Assembly: GCA_030620095.1 (NCBI GenBank)
Contig: JAUTXW010000561.1
Coordinates: 248,001-312,000 of the forward strand
From: Kuschelorhynchus macadamiae
Lineage: Eukaryota > Arthropoda > Insecta > Coleoptera > Curculionidae
Length of the DNA stretch: 64,000 nt
Reading direction: 5' to 3'
Position 1 is the stretch's first letter; every line of letters starts with the position of its first letter. The position numbers and the translations under genes are program-made. Below, one piece after another: positions 45,521 through 57,498 of this stretch. Under the pieces are notes generated by a model. That model did no database searches. It was given only the letters and a program-made list of their open reading frames with translations, and had not been told where the DNA came from.

Positions 45521-46125
45521 AAAAATATATTACTAAAAAAAACTAATTATTCAATTACCTCAAATTTTGCACAAAATTTAAGTGTTACATAGGAATGAAC
45601 TCGTAACAATTTGACATAAATCCAAGATAGCAAAACAAAGTAGCGGCCTAATCAAATATTTAAAAAATCAGCCTGAAAATATATTATTTACTAAATTAAT
45701 TTCAATTCTTGTGCAAAAATAAAGTTTGATATAGAGATAAATTCCTAAAGTTGTGTTACGAATTTATGATGGGAAACAAAATGGCCGAAAAATATGTTTT
45801 TTAAAAAACAACGTAAGAAAATCTTGTTCAATTGACTTTAAATTTTGCAGAAAAATTAAATGTGAAATTGGGGTAAACTGTTACAAATTCAAGGGCGGTA
45901 TGTGTCATTGTAAAAACTACTTATTCAATTTATTTTAAATTATGTCCAAAGTCAAGTGTGACATGATAAAAAGAAACCGGCAAAATGTTGACAGGAAAAA
46001 GACAGTATATATAACACATATATACAGTGACTATGTACTGAATTAAATTGAGCTACATTTCAGTATTCCTAACAAATGGAAAACAAATCATAACGAGGGA
46101 ATATCCGGGTAATTTTTTGTTTTGT
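45521..46125 (+). repeat. Family B subrepeats and 3' terminus
   Basis: Four diverged ~135-bp subrepeats (TCAAATTTTGCACAAAATTT, GATATAGAGATAAA, GTGTGACATGATAAA) are followed by the 3' terminal block: ATGTACTGAATTAAATTGAG, AACAAATGGAAA, then AACGAGGGAATATCCGGGTA. Another family B copy starts within about 15 bp, head to tail. Confidence 0.78.
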
Positions 46126-47320
46126 ACTTGTATTGTATTGTAATAGTGAAAATATCACACTGCGAGATTTTTTTAGATCTTGACGTTTCAGGGTCCCTAG
46201 ATGCCGAAAAACATGTTTTCTCGATTCCGTCGGTCGGTCTGTTTCTCTGGCTGTCGCGTCATAGCTAAAAAACTACTTACTCGATTGACTTCAAATTTTA
46301 ATAGTAATATTTTGGTAGAAATCCAATACGGCAAAACACAATGGTGGCCTAGTGAAATGTTGAAAAAATTATTACTAAGAAAATACTAACCCAATTTTTG
46401 TCAAATTTTGCACAAAAATCGAGCATTACGTATGAATTAACTAGTAAAATTTTGGGTACGAACCCTAGACGCGGAACAGAATGGAAAAATATTTAAAAAT
46501 TCAGCCTGCAAAAACGACTTAATCAGCTGATTTCAAATTGTATGCCATAACTAATTGTGGTGTAGAGATGAACTAGTAAAACTGTAGTTCTAATTCAAAA
46601 TGGCGGCCAAATCAAATTTTTGTGATTTGAAAAAATCATTCTCTCAGGTTTTACTTATCATCACGTTTTAGCGTCCCTTGGAGCCAAAAAATATGTTATT
46701 ATTATTATTATCAATTCAGTCGGTTCATCTGTCCGGTTTGTCTGTCTGCCAGTTCTCGGCGTAGCTTGAAAACTGCTCCAGATTGAAAATATCAGCAGAT
46801 CATATGGATATGACCTGCTAATATTTTGGCAAAAATCCAGTTTACCTCAAATTTTGCACAAAAGTGAAATGTTACATAAGAATGAACTGGTAACATTTTG
46901 GTTATGAATACGAAAACCAAATGGCAACCTAATCAATATTTAAAAAATCAGCCTGAAAATACTGTATATTAGAATAATTTCAAGTTTTGTGCAAACATCA
47001 AATGTGATATAGAGATAAACTGGTAAAGTTTTGTTACGAATTCCAGACGGCAGAACAAAATGACGTCCTAATAAATTTTTTAAAAAATCAACGTAAACAA
47101 ATCTTATTCAAATGATTTTTAAATTTTACAGGAAAATTAAATGTGATATAGGGATATACTGGTACGAATTCAGCATCATGTAACCAAATCGCAGTGTGTG
47201 TCTATGTAAAACTATTTATTGAATTTATTTTAAGTCATGCCAAAAAATTAAGTGTGATATAAGTAGAAACTGGCAAAATATTGATACGAATGTATATGAT
47301 GGAACAAAATTGCGCATACT
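46126..47320 (+). repeat. Family B, two further head-to-tail copies
   Basis: 5' signatures occur at about 46140 (GATTTTTTTAGATCTTGACG, CTAGATGCCGAAAAACATG) and about 46630 (AAAAATCATTCTCTCAGG, TTTAGCGTCCCTTGGAGCC), each with a GTCTG stretch and following subrepeats. Both are noncoding. Confidence 0.78.
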
Positions 47321-47353
47321 AAAAATTATGTATGAAAAACCAGTATATAGTAT

Positions 47354-47890
<537 letters not shown>

Positions 47891-47894
47891 TCAT

Positions 47895-48180
47895 CCTTAA
47901 CGGATGGAAAAATACAATGTGTTTTCATTCCGGGTGTACATCCGTTTCACTACTGTCGTTCTGAAAAGAACAGTTTTGCTGAAGTTTCGCCAAAATCACA
48001 TTTGGCATTTTCGAAGCTTTCTTTCTCGCGTCCAAATAGACACTGAAGTATTGATAACTGCGACGCCTCCTTTTATACCACCACCAGGAGCCGAAGGTTT
48101 TCAGATGGTGCTATTGTCGTTGCGCTAATTGTGCTTGAACTTTTGCTATTTTAGATTTGTCGATTATTGTCTTCCATACT
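47895..48180 (-). mobile_element. Penelope-like element tail (minus strand)
   Basis: On the minus strand it runs from the end of the GIY-YIG remnant towards the TA array. Near 47975-48015 it contains a hairpin GCCAAAT-GTG-ATTTTGGC directly followed by GAAAC, the same arrangement as helix II plus GAAAC in unit A, but with a mutated CTGANGA (CTTCGAAAA). No protein is seen. Confidence 0.5.
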
Positions 48181-48189
48181 GTTGGTAGT

Positions 48190-49005
48190 TTTAATGATTT
48201 GTCCCTTTTATTCAAATCACCCTATTTTTCAATTACTATGGCTTTTCGGATTATTCTAGTCTTATAATGTTCTATATTAGCAATCTCCCTACACCCATCG
48301 AAATTTATTTTATGGCCGGTTTTCTGATGATGTAGGAATAAAGGTTGTTTGTTTGTTTCTGATGCTGAGTTTATGCTCTTCCACTCTTGCTGATATTCAC
48401 CTGTTAGTTTGCCCCACGTACATCTTTTCACAGTCCTGGCACGGAATGCTGTATAATACGGTTTTCCAGTTTGATTTTATCTTTTGTGTTTCCAAGTAGT
48501 TTACCTATAGCTGTTTGTGGCTTGTGTATTGTTTGTATGTTGTGGTGCCTAAGAATTCTTCCGATTCTGTCTGTTGTGCCTTTTACATATGGTAAGACTA
48601 CTTGTTGCTTTCCAGGTTCATAATTTTTGTTGTTCGTTTTTCGGGAACCCTGTGTATTAATAACTTTCTCTATAGTGCGTGTGTGTGTGTGTGGCCAGTT
48701 TTCTTTAAGCACTTGATGTTATTTTAAGTTCGTTTTGTCTCGTCTGTTTCAGTTAATCGCACGGATCTGAATATTAGGGTATTTGTCACAGCTTGAATTT
48801 GTGCTGGGTGATGATGTGATCTTGCATTTAAATATCTGTCTGTATGTGTTGGTTTTCTGTACACGGTGTATTCGAAATGTCCGTTATGCAGTTTTGCGAC
48901 CAGATCGTCTAAAAATGGTAGTTAGAGTCAGAAATGTTTCGAGCTCTGCATGACCATGTTGCTATATAATAAGTATGTCGTCCACATAACGAATGTGTTC
49001 CTAAA
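48190..49005 (-). pseudogene. Penelope-like element: RT (YVDD) and GIY-YIG remnants
   Basis: From 49005 leftward on the minus strand: IRYVDDILIIQQHGHAELE (reverse-transcriptase motif C), a deletion, then DLVAKLHNGHFEYTVYRKPT and HTDRYLNARSHHHPAQIQ. A 94-codon stretch (48712-48428) follows, including LPYVKGTTDRIGRILRHH and ending KLENRIIQHSVPGL. In the next frame comes IPCQDCEKMYVGQTNR, the GIY-YIG nuclease signature in the form usual for Penelope-like elements. FLHHQKTGHKINFDG and REIANIEHYKTRIIRKA lie near the end. The RT finger and palm N-terminal parts are missing. It is a different lineage from the element at 51245-56195. Confidence 0.9.
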
Positions 49006-49006
49006 T

Positions 49007-49095
49007 AACTATGTACTGGACTAAATTGGGTCACACTTCACTATTCATAATAAACGGAAATATTAATAACGAGGGAATCTCCGAGTAAATGAAAT
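49007..49095 (+). repeat. Family B 3' terminal fragment
   Basis: ACTATGTACTGGACTAAATT, GGGTCACACTTCACTATTC and TAACGAGGGAATCTCCGAGT match the 3' end seen at 46030-46116, without the rest of the element. Confidence 0.7.
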
Positions 49096-50399
49096 TTGCC
49101 ATTTTTTTGGCAAGTATGTGTGTTTTAAGAAAAACGCGACAATTTTTGTAACTGAATTAGATGAAATAGAAAATCCTATACAATATTACTCCACTAGCTA
49201 GATTTGTCGAGCCCGCATCTTATTTCGTCCTTTCTATTGTAGCAGTGATAATATTAAATTTAAAAAAATAATAAACGTGTCAGGATCCAATGGATCCTTA
49301 ATAACTGAAGTTGCTACCATCAAAATATGCCAGCCACGAAGGTACAGCCAGCTATCTTGAAAAGGCCACGTGCAACATTAATATAAAATATCGTGCTAAT
49401 GCAGGTCGGTAGTCCACGCAATATCGTTTCCGCTACGCATAATGGGGTAACATGCAAAGAGGTTGAATTTATCGCATAGTGCCTAATCAGCTTAGTAGGA
49501 CGCTGGGCAAGATGATGGAGTATTTGGACGGGTGCCCCATGACGACACTCTCAACGGATAGGGAATGATGGATAGACGAACTCATGGATTGCCTGCTGTA
49601 TACTTATGTACTGAGTCAGTCAGGAAGAAGGGAATAAATGGCGCCAATGTACAACATACATATACTATGGAACAATATAAAGTCTAAGAGATTATTTAGT
49701 TTATTTTTACTCATCGAGATAAGTTAAAACTCGACGAATACCGAAGGAGCTACCTGAAGTGAATGCAACTCACACCCCCAGAAGTTTCTACTTTCGTGTG
49801 GGGAGTTCTTGTGAGCTGATAAGATATAAGATTTTAAATGCTTTCATAATTGACAACTTAATATTTTTTAAAGAAGGTTACAGGTATAGCAAACCAACCA
49901 TTGCCAGACTTAAGGAAAAGTTAATTTATTAAATCTGTATAAAAAACTCGATATCGAATTAAGAAAATTTCTAGTAAAATTTAATTAGCAAGAAAATAAG
50001 CTTCACTATGTATCATCAAGTAAATATTACACAAGCAAATTCAAGAAAATTTCCAGAAAATTACGACAAGAACGCCACCCACTAAAAACAGCGCTATTTA
50101 CTATTAAACTGTGACGCATAGTTGATATTTACATTACAATAATAGCTTGACAAATAAAATAAAATACATGATAACAACATATTCCATAAATGACACTTCT
50201 GGAAGGGAAATTATAAGCTTGCAAACCCTGTTAAATTAAATATTCCAGACCTAAGAAACTTCGCAGAATATTGCTCTTGTTCCCAACAGTATTTGAACGG
50301 GAGACCTCGGAAGGATACTTGCCGTACCCGCACAACTTCTACAAGGGATTGAACAACTTATGACGCTCTAAAAATCAATATTTGCCATGAGATTATGAA
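49096..50399. other. Unassigned DNA
   Basis: A moderately GC-richer block at about 49330-49640 has no reading frame and no match I can name. The last ~200 bp (50200-50400) may be diverged sequence belonging to the reverse-transcriptase remnant that follows. Confidence 0.4.
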
Positions 50400-50690
50400 G
50401 AACCAGAATACAAATAGAGCCTATTGTGTTCAAGAATCGAGCCTTTCGATGTGACTCTTTAGCCCCGTTGCACCACTCTGCTACATATTTCAGTGTCCCA
50501 TTGAAAAACGTTAAAACGAAAAAATGTGTTACTTATGTATTTTATTTCGATGACATCAAGCTGTATGTTATTAGTGGCCGAGATTTACAACAGTCTTTAA
50601 AAGTAGTACAAGAATAAACTAGAGGCGTAGGTATGGAATTTGAGCTTAATCAATGTGCAGTTACCAAATATAGATACACTGACTAAGACT
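50400..50690 (+). pseudogene. Non-LTR reverse transcriptase fragment (DD motif)
   Basis: The frame at 50426-50617 reads RCDSLAPLHHSATYFSVPLK, equivalent to the GDSLSPLxFxxxLxPLS motif of non-LTR reverse transcriptases. Then comes YVFYFDDIKLYVISGRDLQQ, equivalent to HLLYMDDIKLY with the catalytic aspartate pair, and SLKVVQE-stop. Past the stop the same frame gives GVGMEFELNQCAVTKY, the region after the active site (IRMEFGLDKCA). The first G of the GDS motif is replaced by C. The flanking RT and endonuclease domains are not recognisable. Confidence 0.75.
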
Positions 50691-51244
50691 AACACAGTAT
50701 TTTATGTTGGACAAAACAGAATCATATTGGAGTTTAAATTAAAACTGAAGAATTGACACGGACAACCTCAAATCTACCCTTCGTTCAAAGCACGAGTAGC
50801 ACGTTCTCAAAGTCTGTCACTCAGAATATTCAAAGGGAATAAGGTCGCTGCCACCAACAGAGTTGGGGTTCTCTTGCTTCTCTGCTCCTTCGACGTTCTT
50901 AAGTGCATATAAGACTAGTTGGGAGGACTAGACGAAGATACCTAGAAGATGATACATTTGAACATACATCCCCCACATTGCTCTCACAAATCTATTTCCC
51001 ACTCACACTCCAGGAAGGAGTCTTCTCAGCTTGGAGCACTTGCACAATAGAATATTGTTTAGCCTTGCCTGTGAAATTACAGATCCAGTATTACAAATAT
51101 CAATCTTCAAGAATACAAGCAGGGGCACTTGTCTCAGATTTTCCACTGATGCTGTCGATGCACAGTCTCTAATAAGGCTGAAACCATGAATATCGCATTA
51201 AGAACGCAGTCTGCAGGTGCTACGCAACCTTAAATTTATTCATA
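50691..51244. other. Unassigned DNA, possibly LINE-derived
   Basis: An 89-codon plus frame at 50903-51172 has no recognisable domain. The segment may be the diverged downstream part of the RT fragment at 50400-50690. Confidence 0.3.
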
Positions 51245-52130
51245 GTGAACTTTTATTTAGATTGAGTAACATTGAGTTTAAGTGTTTTGATATTAAAACT
51301 AGGTGCTAAGTGGAGTACATCTTCAATAAGGAAATGTAACTGAACAACGGAAATTAAATACACGAATTTAGAACAAAGCTCCAAAAAAACTAATAGAAAT
51401 AATAATTTTGCAGACCATTTATTTTTTAAGCGATTTTTTAATATTACAGACACATAATTTTCAGTTCAGAAATGAAATTTATTAGAAAAAGATTCTAATT
51501 ATAACTTCCTAGTTAGAGATAGTATTAAAAGCAGAGAATACTTAAGTCTTGAATGTAAACTAGCTCTTAATAATGTGGAAAATGTTATAAAAAATCACAT
51601 ATTAGCAAAATCAGTTATGCCAGAACCTTTAGATTTTTTCGTTGGTCAATTTTCAAATAATTATAGTTTAATTAAAAATATTAAGGATAAAATTGTACAA
51701 AATAATATTTTATTCATTAGGGCGGATAAAAGAAAATTGTTATTGCCTTGAAAAAAAATAAGGCTATGTTAAAAAAAACTATAGAAATTAATTAAAATCA
51801 CACTTAAAGGAAGTAATTTATTTAGTGACAAAATAAAATATAGTTTAACGTTAATGAAACCACAAGCACCAAACCAATTTTCTTTTATGTGGTCGCGTAT
51901 GTAACAGCTCCAACACTCCGGGTGTCTAACAAATTAATAGAAATTGTTATTAAACTTTAAGCCTACATATACTATAAAAAACAGCGAATTAATTAATAAT
52001 ATTATAGATATAGCAATTCCAAATAACGCTATTTTAATTTCTTTTGATGTCCAAACTCCAGTATCCCCCTATTGAAGCTATGAAGTTTGTAGATAATTTG
52101 CCATTAAAAGAAACAGTAAATTTCGTTTAC
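51245..52130 (+). pseudogene. Penelope-like element, N-terminal part of RT
   Basis: A single frame, with several stops and frameshifts, reads EKDSNYNFLVRDSIKSREY, LECKLALNNVENVIKNHI, KNIKDKIVQNNILFIRADK and PQAPNQFSFM. Then comes INNIIDIAIPNNAILISFDV, which is RT motif A with its catalytic aspartate, then PIEAMKFVDNLPLKETVNF. These correspond in order to the N-terminal half of Penelope-like reverse transcriptases. The protein is interrupted at about 52130 and resumes at about 55430. Confidence 0.85.
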
Positions 52131-52203
52131 CCGGAACTTCCCTCGTTATGATTTTTTTCCATTTGTTACGAATAGTGAAATGTGACCCAGTTTAGTTCAA
52201 TAC

Positions 52204-52212
<9 letters not shown>

Positions 52213-52280
<68 letters not shown>
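52213..52280. repeat. (TA)n microsatellite
   Basis: About 68 bp of TA repeat inside the family B terminal segment. The equivalent position at 62570-62600 has no TA expansion. Confidence 0.97.
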
Positions 52281-52281
<1 letters not shown>

Positions 52282-53939
52282 TGTCTTTTCATTTTTATTG
52301 GGCGCCCTTTTGTTCCATGATATTAGATTCCTACCAATATTTTACCATTTTCTTTCTGCCTATGTCACACTTCACTTTTGAGCATAATTTAAAATAAATT
52401 CAATAAGTAGTTACATTGACACATATTTTGTTACGTCATGTTGAATTCGCACTATTTTATCCCATTTTCGCATTTATTCTTTCTGCAAAATTTAAAGTCA
52501 ATTGAACAAGATTTTTTTACGATGGTTTAAAAAAAATTATTTGAATTTTTGTTCGCGGCATAGTTAAAAAACAACTTACCTGTTGACTTGAAATTTTGGT
52601 CAAAAACTAAAGGTCATATGGGGATAACCTGGTAACGTTTTAGTTAAAAATATTGGAAAACAAAATGGCGGCATAGTGAATAGGTAAAGAAATTATTGCT
52701 AAGAAAGTGCTTATCCAATTTATCTTAAATTTTGCACAAAAATGTAGGAATTAACTGGTAAAATTTTGGTACGAATCCAAGATGGCGGAAAAAAAGGTGG
52801 ATTAATAAAATATTTAAAAAGTCAGCCTGAAAAACTACTCAATGAACTGATTTCAAATTCAAGATGGCGGACAAAAAGCCTGCCAAATAAAATTCGGAAA
52901 AAATCACCCCTCATGTTTTACATATCTTCGCGTTTTAGCGTTCCTAGATGCCAAAAAATATGTTTTATATTTTCCGTAGGTCCGTCTGACTGTTTGTTAG
53001 TCAATCGCGACATTCCTTAGAAACTACTCCTCAGACCGACTTCAAATTTTAGTCAAAAATTAGGGCTCATATGGATAACCTTTTGATGATGATGATATTT
53101 TGGAAAAAATCCAATATAGCGAAACAAGATGACGGCCTAATGAAACGTTAAAAAAATTATTACATAAAAACTAATCATCCAATATGCAGAAAAATCAAGT
53201 ATTAAGTAGGAATCAACTGGTAGAATTTTAGTACCAGTACAAGACGGCGGAACAAAATGGCGGCATTATAAAATATTTGGATATTCAGCCAGAAAAAACT
53301 ATTTAATGAACTGATTTCAAATTGTACCATAACTAATTGTAGTATAGAGATGAACTCGTGAAACTGTGATACTAATTCAATGGCGGCCAAAAATTCAAAA
53401 ATTAAGTCTCATATGAGTACGACCTGGTAATATTTTGATAAAAATCCATTTTGCCCGAACAAGATGGCGGCCTAGAGAAACGTTAAAAAATTATTACTAA
53501 AAAAAGTAATTATCCCATTTACCTCAAATTTTGCAAAAAAATAAAGTGTTACATAAAAAGGAACTTGTAACATTTTGGTATGAATTGAAGAGAGCGGGAC
53601 AAAATGACGACCAAATAACATATGAAAAAGATTACCTAAAATACATATTAACCTGGTGCGGATTTAACATGACGTGAGAAAACTGCGATGTGTGTCAATC
53701 TAAAAACAACTTCTTGAATTAGTTTTAAATTATGTGGAAAATCAAGTGTGGCAAAGGTAGAATCTGGAAAAATATAGTAGGGATCCAATATATTGGAACA
53801 AAATGGCGTCCAATAAAAATGTTCGATAGTATAGATATGTTCCTAAATACTGAACTAAATTGGTTCACACTTCACTGTTCCTAATAAAGAGAAATATTTA
53901 TAATGAGGGATGTTCCGGGTAACGGAAATTTTTTTTACT

Positions 53940-54115
53940 GAATTCTAACTTCAGATACTACACCACTCTAAAATATCAACAAGAGGATTGGTACCGAAAA
54001 CTATTTAGAAACTTGATATCTAGGAATATGCGGACCAACGGAGTAGGTGAACATCGACAATTTAAAAAAAGACCTACTTTTTTGTACTGGATCTTAACCC
54101 CAAATAATGCATCAC
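53940..54115 (+). repeat. Unit A repeat lacking its hairpin core
   Basis: The order CACCACTCTAAAATATCAAC, GACCAACGGAGTAGGTGA, then ACATCGACAATTTAAAAAAA matches 45320-45425, but about 63 bp (equivalent to 45342-45404: helix I, CTGAGGA, helix II and the following GAA) is absent. Confidence 0.7.
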
Positions 54116-55425
54116 TCTAATATTTTTTTAATATATTACCAGGTCATCCCTATATGACCCTAATTTTTGGTCAAAATTTTAAGTCAATCGGGTTAGTTTT
54201 AAAGCTATGCGGCAAACTGCGTGACAGACAGACCCCCAGACGGGCCGACGGAATTGATAAAGCATATTTTTGACATCTACAGATGCTAAAACGTGAAGAT
54301 ATGTAAAACATAAGAGGGTGATTTTTTCACGTTTACAAAAATTTTATTTGGCCGCCATTTTGTTCGGCCATCTTGAACTGGTATCACAATTTTACTAGTT
54401 GACCCGTATACCATAATTAGCTATGGCACACATTTTGAAATCAGTCCATTAAGTAGTTTTTCAGGCTGAATTTTTAAATATGTTATTAAGCCGTCATTTT
54501 ATTCCGCCATCCTGGATTCGTACCAAAATGTTATCCATTGATTCCAACATAATACTTATGTGGTTTAAATGTTTGAGCAAAATTTGAAAATAACGGGATA
54601 AGCAGTATTTTAATAATGATTTTTTAAATTTATTGATAAATTAAGACCCTTAATTTTTGATAAAAATTTGAAGTCTGGGTAAGTAGTCTTTAAGCTATGT
54701 CGCGAACTGACGGACAGATAGACAGACCGACGGACGGATTGACCGAATTGATAAAACATATTTTTTGGTATCTAGGGACGCCAAAACGTAAAGATTTGTG
54801 AAACTTGAGAGAGTGATTTTTTCACGATTACAGATATTTTATTCGGCCGCCATTTTGTTCGGACATCTTGAATTAGTAACACAATTTTACTAGTTGATCT
54901 CTATACCTTAGGCATGGCACACAATTTGAAATCAAGCCATTAAGCATCTTTTTCAGGCTGAATTTTTAAATATTTGTTGTTCCACCATCTTGGATTCATA
55001 CTAACCTATTACTAATTGATTTTAACATAGTACTTGATGTTTTTGCAAAATCTGAGTTAAATTGGATGAATAGTTTTTTAAGAATAATATTTTTAACATC
55101 CCACTAGGCCGTCATTTTGTTTCGACATATTGGATTTTTACCAAAATGTTACCAGGTCATCCCTATATGACCCTTAATTTTTGGCCAAAGTTTGAAGTCA
55201 ATCGGGTACGTAGTTTTTTACCTGCGCCGCGAGCAGACAAACTGACAGACAGAAAGACAGACAGACAGACCGACGGAATTGAGAAAACATGTTTTTCGTC
55301 ATCTAGGGACCCTGAAACGTGAAGATCTGAAAAATCCTCGGAGGATGATTTTTTCACGATTACAATTTTTCCCTTTGACGAGGGAAGGGAGGAAAAAAAC
55401 AAAGTCAACGTATTGTTAAGAATGA

Positions 55426-56195
55426 CATTAGATTGGTTGGCAGTGTACTTAAATCAAAATTATTTTGAATTAACGGTTCGATCTATTTAAATAAAAAAGG
55501 TTTAATAATGGGTATCCCATTAAATCCTGTTTTAGCTGAAATATTTCTTGATAACTTAGAACAAATAATAGATAATCACACTGTAAGTATATTTTGGCAC
55601 AGAGAGCCAACTTAACCTGTTTGTAAATTCTATTAACAAAATACATACAAATATAAGAATTACTTTTATTAGAAAAAATAAGTCCAGAGACTATTTAGAT
55701 TTAAAAATCAGGAACAATAATAATAAACACGATTTTAAAATGTATTACAAACCATCGTATACAGATATAACAATATATAATATCTCAAACTACCCATTCA
55801 TACATAAGATATAAGGTTTTCATACTTTTGTACATCGTTTAATTAATGTACCTTTTTCAACAGCAAATTATAACAAAGTAAAGAACTAAATATTATAAAA
55901 CAGATTGCAGTTATTAGTGGTTATGACGTAGCCATAATAGACAAAATTGTAAATAAAGTAGTTTTTTGTACAAATAATACTTTAGATAGATATATTAAGA
56001 AAAACAAGTCTAATACAAATATGGACCAAAAATCTGGTGTATATGAATTAAAATGTGGTTCTTGTGAAAAAACTATATATTTGTCAACGGGTAAACTTTT
56101 AATAAACGTATATATATTAAATAAAAAACAGAATGTAATTATGCAAAAGACTTACTAGAAACAAACTATAATTTTAACAATGAACAAAATGTTGC
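55426..56195 (+). pseudogene. Penelope-like element, C-terminal RT and GIY-YIG part
   Basis: It resumes with LDWLAVYLNQNYFEL, then KKGLIMGIPLNPVLAEIFL (the MGxPLSPxLA motif). The YVDD region is damaged. It then reads KNKSRDYLDLKIRNNNNKHD, MYYKPSYTDIT, HRLINVPFSTANYNK, IKQIAVISGYDVAIIDKI, and SGVYELKCGSCEKTIYLST, equivalent to the GIY-YIG core G(I/V)YxLxCGxCxxxYIGxT. LLETNYNFNNEQNVAF ends the recognisable protein. Stops and frameshifts occur throughout. It shares the region 55645-56069 with the fragment at 57866-58258. Confidence 0.88.
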
Positions 56196-57080
56196 ATTCA
56201 GCCAATAAAAGTTAAATTATTCGGAAAGTATATAAACTGATAAGAAAAACAACCGTAATATTTTATTGAATGTTCAAGTGGACTTAAACGCCTCCCTGTT
56301 GTTGAACCCTTATACCTAATGTCTGCGTTGGTTAAGTAGGAAGACACTTTTACGTTTTTATTATTGTTAAAAATTCCAGTTTTGGTATCAGTCTTTAGTT
56401 GGTTTTTGAAAGAGACACAGGGTATTGAAACAGCTGTCAAACTGAAATAAATTAGTGGAAATTACTGAACAAAAATAGTTTGACAAACAAAAATTGTTTT
56501 TTGGCTTTTTCGCAACTGAATAAAATATAAAGCCAAAAAAAGATTTTTGTTTGTCAATCTAAACGCAACAAATAATCTGAACACATACAAAAATAGTTTG
56601 TTTAATTATTATATCTATGTAAATTTTTGGGTAAACACGTATTGTTTGGCTCGCTTAAGGATACTATGGCTTTTTTACCTTAGCGTAAAATTTAAAAAAT
56701 GTCATAATATTAATATTAATATCTTGTAGACTATGGTTTGCCAATAGCAAAAGTTTATTTTTTATTTACAAAAGTGTCTTAAATCGCTTTACCATTACTC
56801 TAGTTGTATTATATTAAGAGTAATCTTGAACCAAATGAGATTGATGTAAAGACAAAAACCTAAAATGATTTATTATTATATTTTTATTTATTGTACATTT
56901 TATAAAAATCAAAAAGATTGCTCTGGGAAGTACGTTTTTTCACTTTCATTTAAAATAATCTAATGTCTGATTAAAACATAAACTTTATTGAAATATGTTG
57001 GTTATACCTAAAACTATATCTCTAAGCGCAACAAAAATGTTCTAATAGATATTGAATATTATCGCTTCTATTAAGCGGCC
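56196..57080. other. AT-rich DNA with one hairpin
   Basis: No coding signal beyond the Penelope remnant. Frames at 56198-56440 (minus) and 56547-56729 (plus) have no domain. Confidence 0.4.
56480..56557. repeat. Long hairpin, ~29-bp arms
   Basis: TTGACAAACAAAAATTGTTT...GGCTTT on the left pairs with AAAGCC...ATTTTTGTTTGTCAA on the right (56529-56557), nearly perfectly, around a ~20-bp loop. It may be the end of a Penelope unit or a tiny MITE. Confidence 0.85.
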
Positions 57081-57258
57081 TATACAGGGCTGCCCAAAAG
57101 TCCGGAATTAAATTAATATAGCCTCAACCAATACATTTTTGAAAATACGCTCAGACCCGTTAAATTAGTTTTTTAATTGCTCACATTTTGACGTAATTCA
57201 TTTGTTTTTGTATTGACTTTTGTCAAAAGTCTGACGTCATCGACCTTTTTTTAAATGC

Positions 57259-57332
57259 GCTTTGTTTAATGCTAAATATCCGGAAAATCACATCTCACAG
57301 GGTACTGTTAGTAAGATATTCCACAAATTTGA
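57259..57332 (+). repeat. 74-bp duplicate of the transposase coding sequence
   Basis: From GCTTTGTTTAATGCTAAATA to CCACAAATTTGA this stretch repeats 57583-57656 with about four differences. It sits upstream of the start codon inside the 5' noncoding region. Confidence 0.92.
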
Positions 57333-57498
57333 AAAGATTATTTCACTAAGCGAAAATGATCAATCATCCATGTGTTTTTACCTTTAAAGGTGAAAACCTG
57401 CATTGTTTGACATTTTGACATTTTGTGACAAATATTACTTAGTGAAAGTAATTTTGGTACTGTTAAAGTGATTTTGTTATAATTTGTTTTAAATAAAA

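Larger units (their letters stand above)
52131..55425. mobile_element. Family B foldback insertion splitting the Penelope-like RT
   Basis: About 3.3 kb lies between RT motif A and the conserved MGxPLxPxLA motif of the same protein. It starts TTTACCCGGAACTTCCCTCG and ends near GACGAGGGAAGGGAGG, so ACTTCCCTCGT recurs inverted at the two ends. Minus-oriented subrepeats (52290-52540) are followed by plus-oriented family B (52545-53850), a unit-A fragment (53940-54115) and minus-oriented family B (54120-55425). This gives large inverted arms. TCTGTC or GACAGA stretches mark each 5' module (near 52975, 54225, 54715, 55240). No protein. The exact target duplication is unresolved. Confidence 0.75.
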
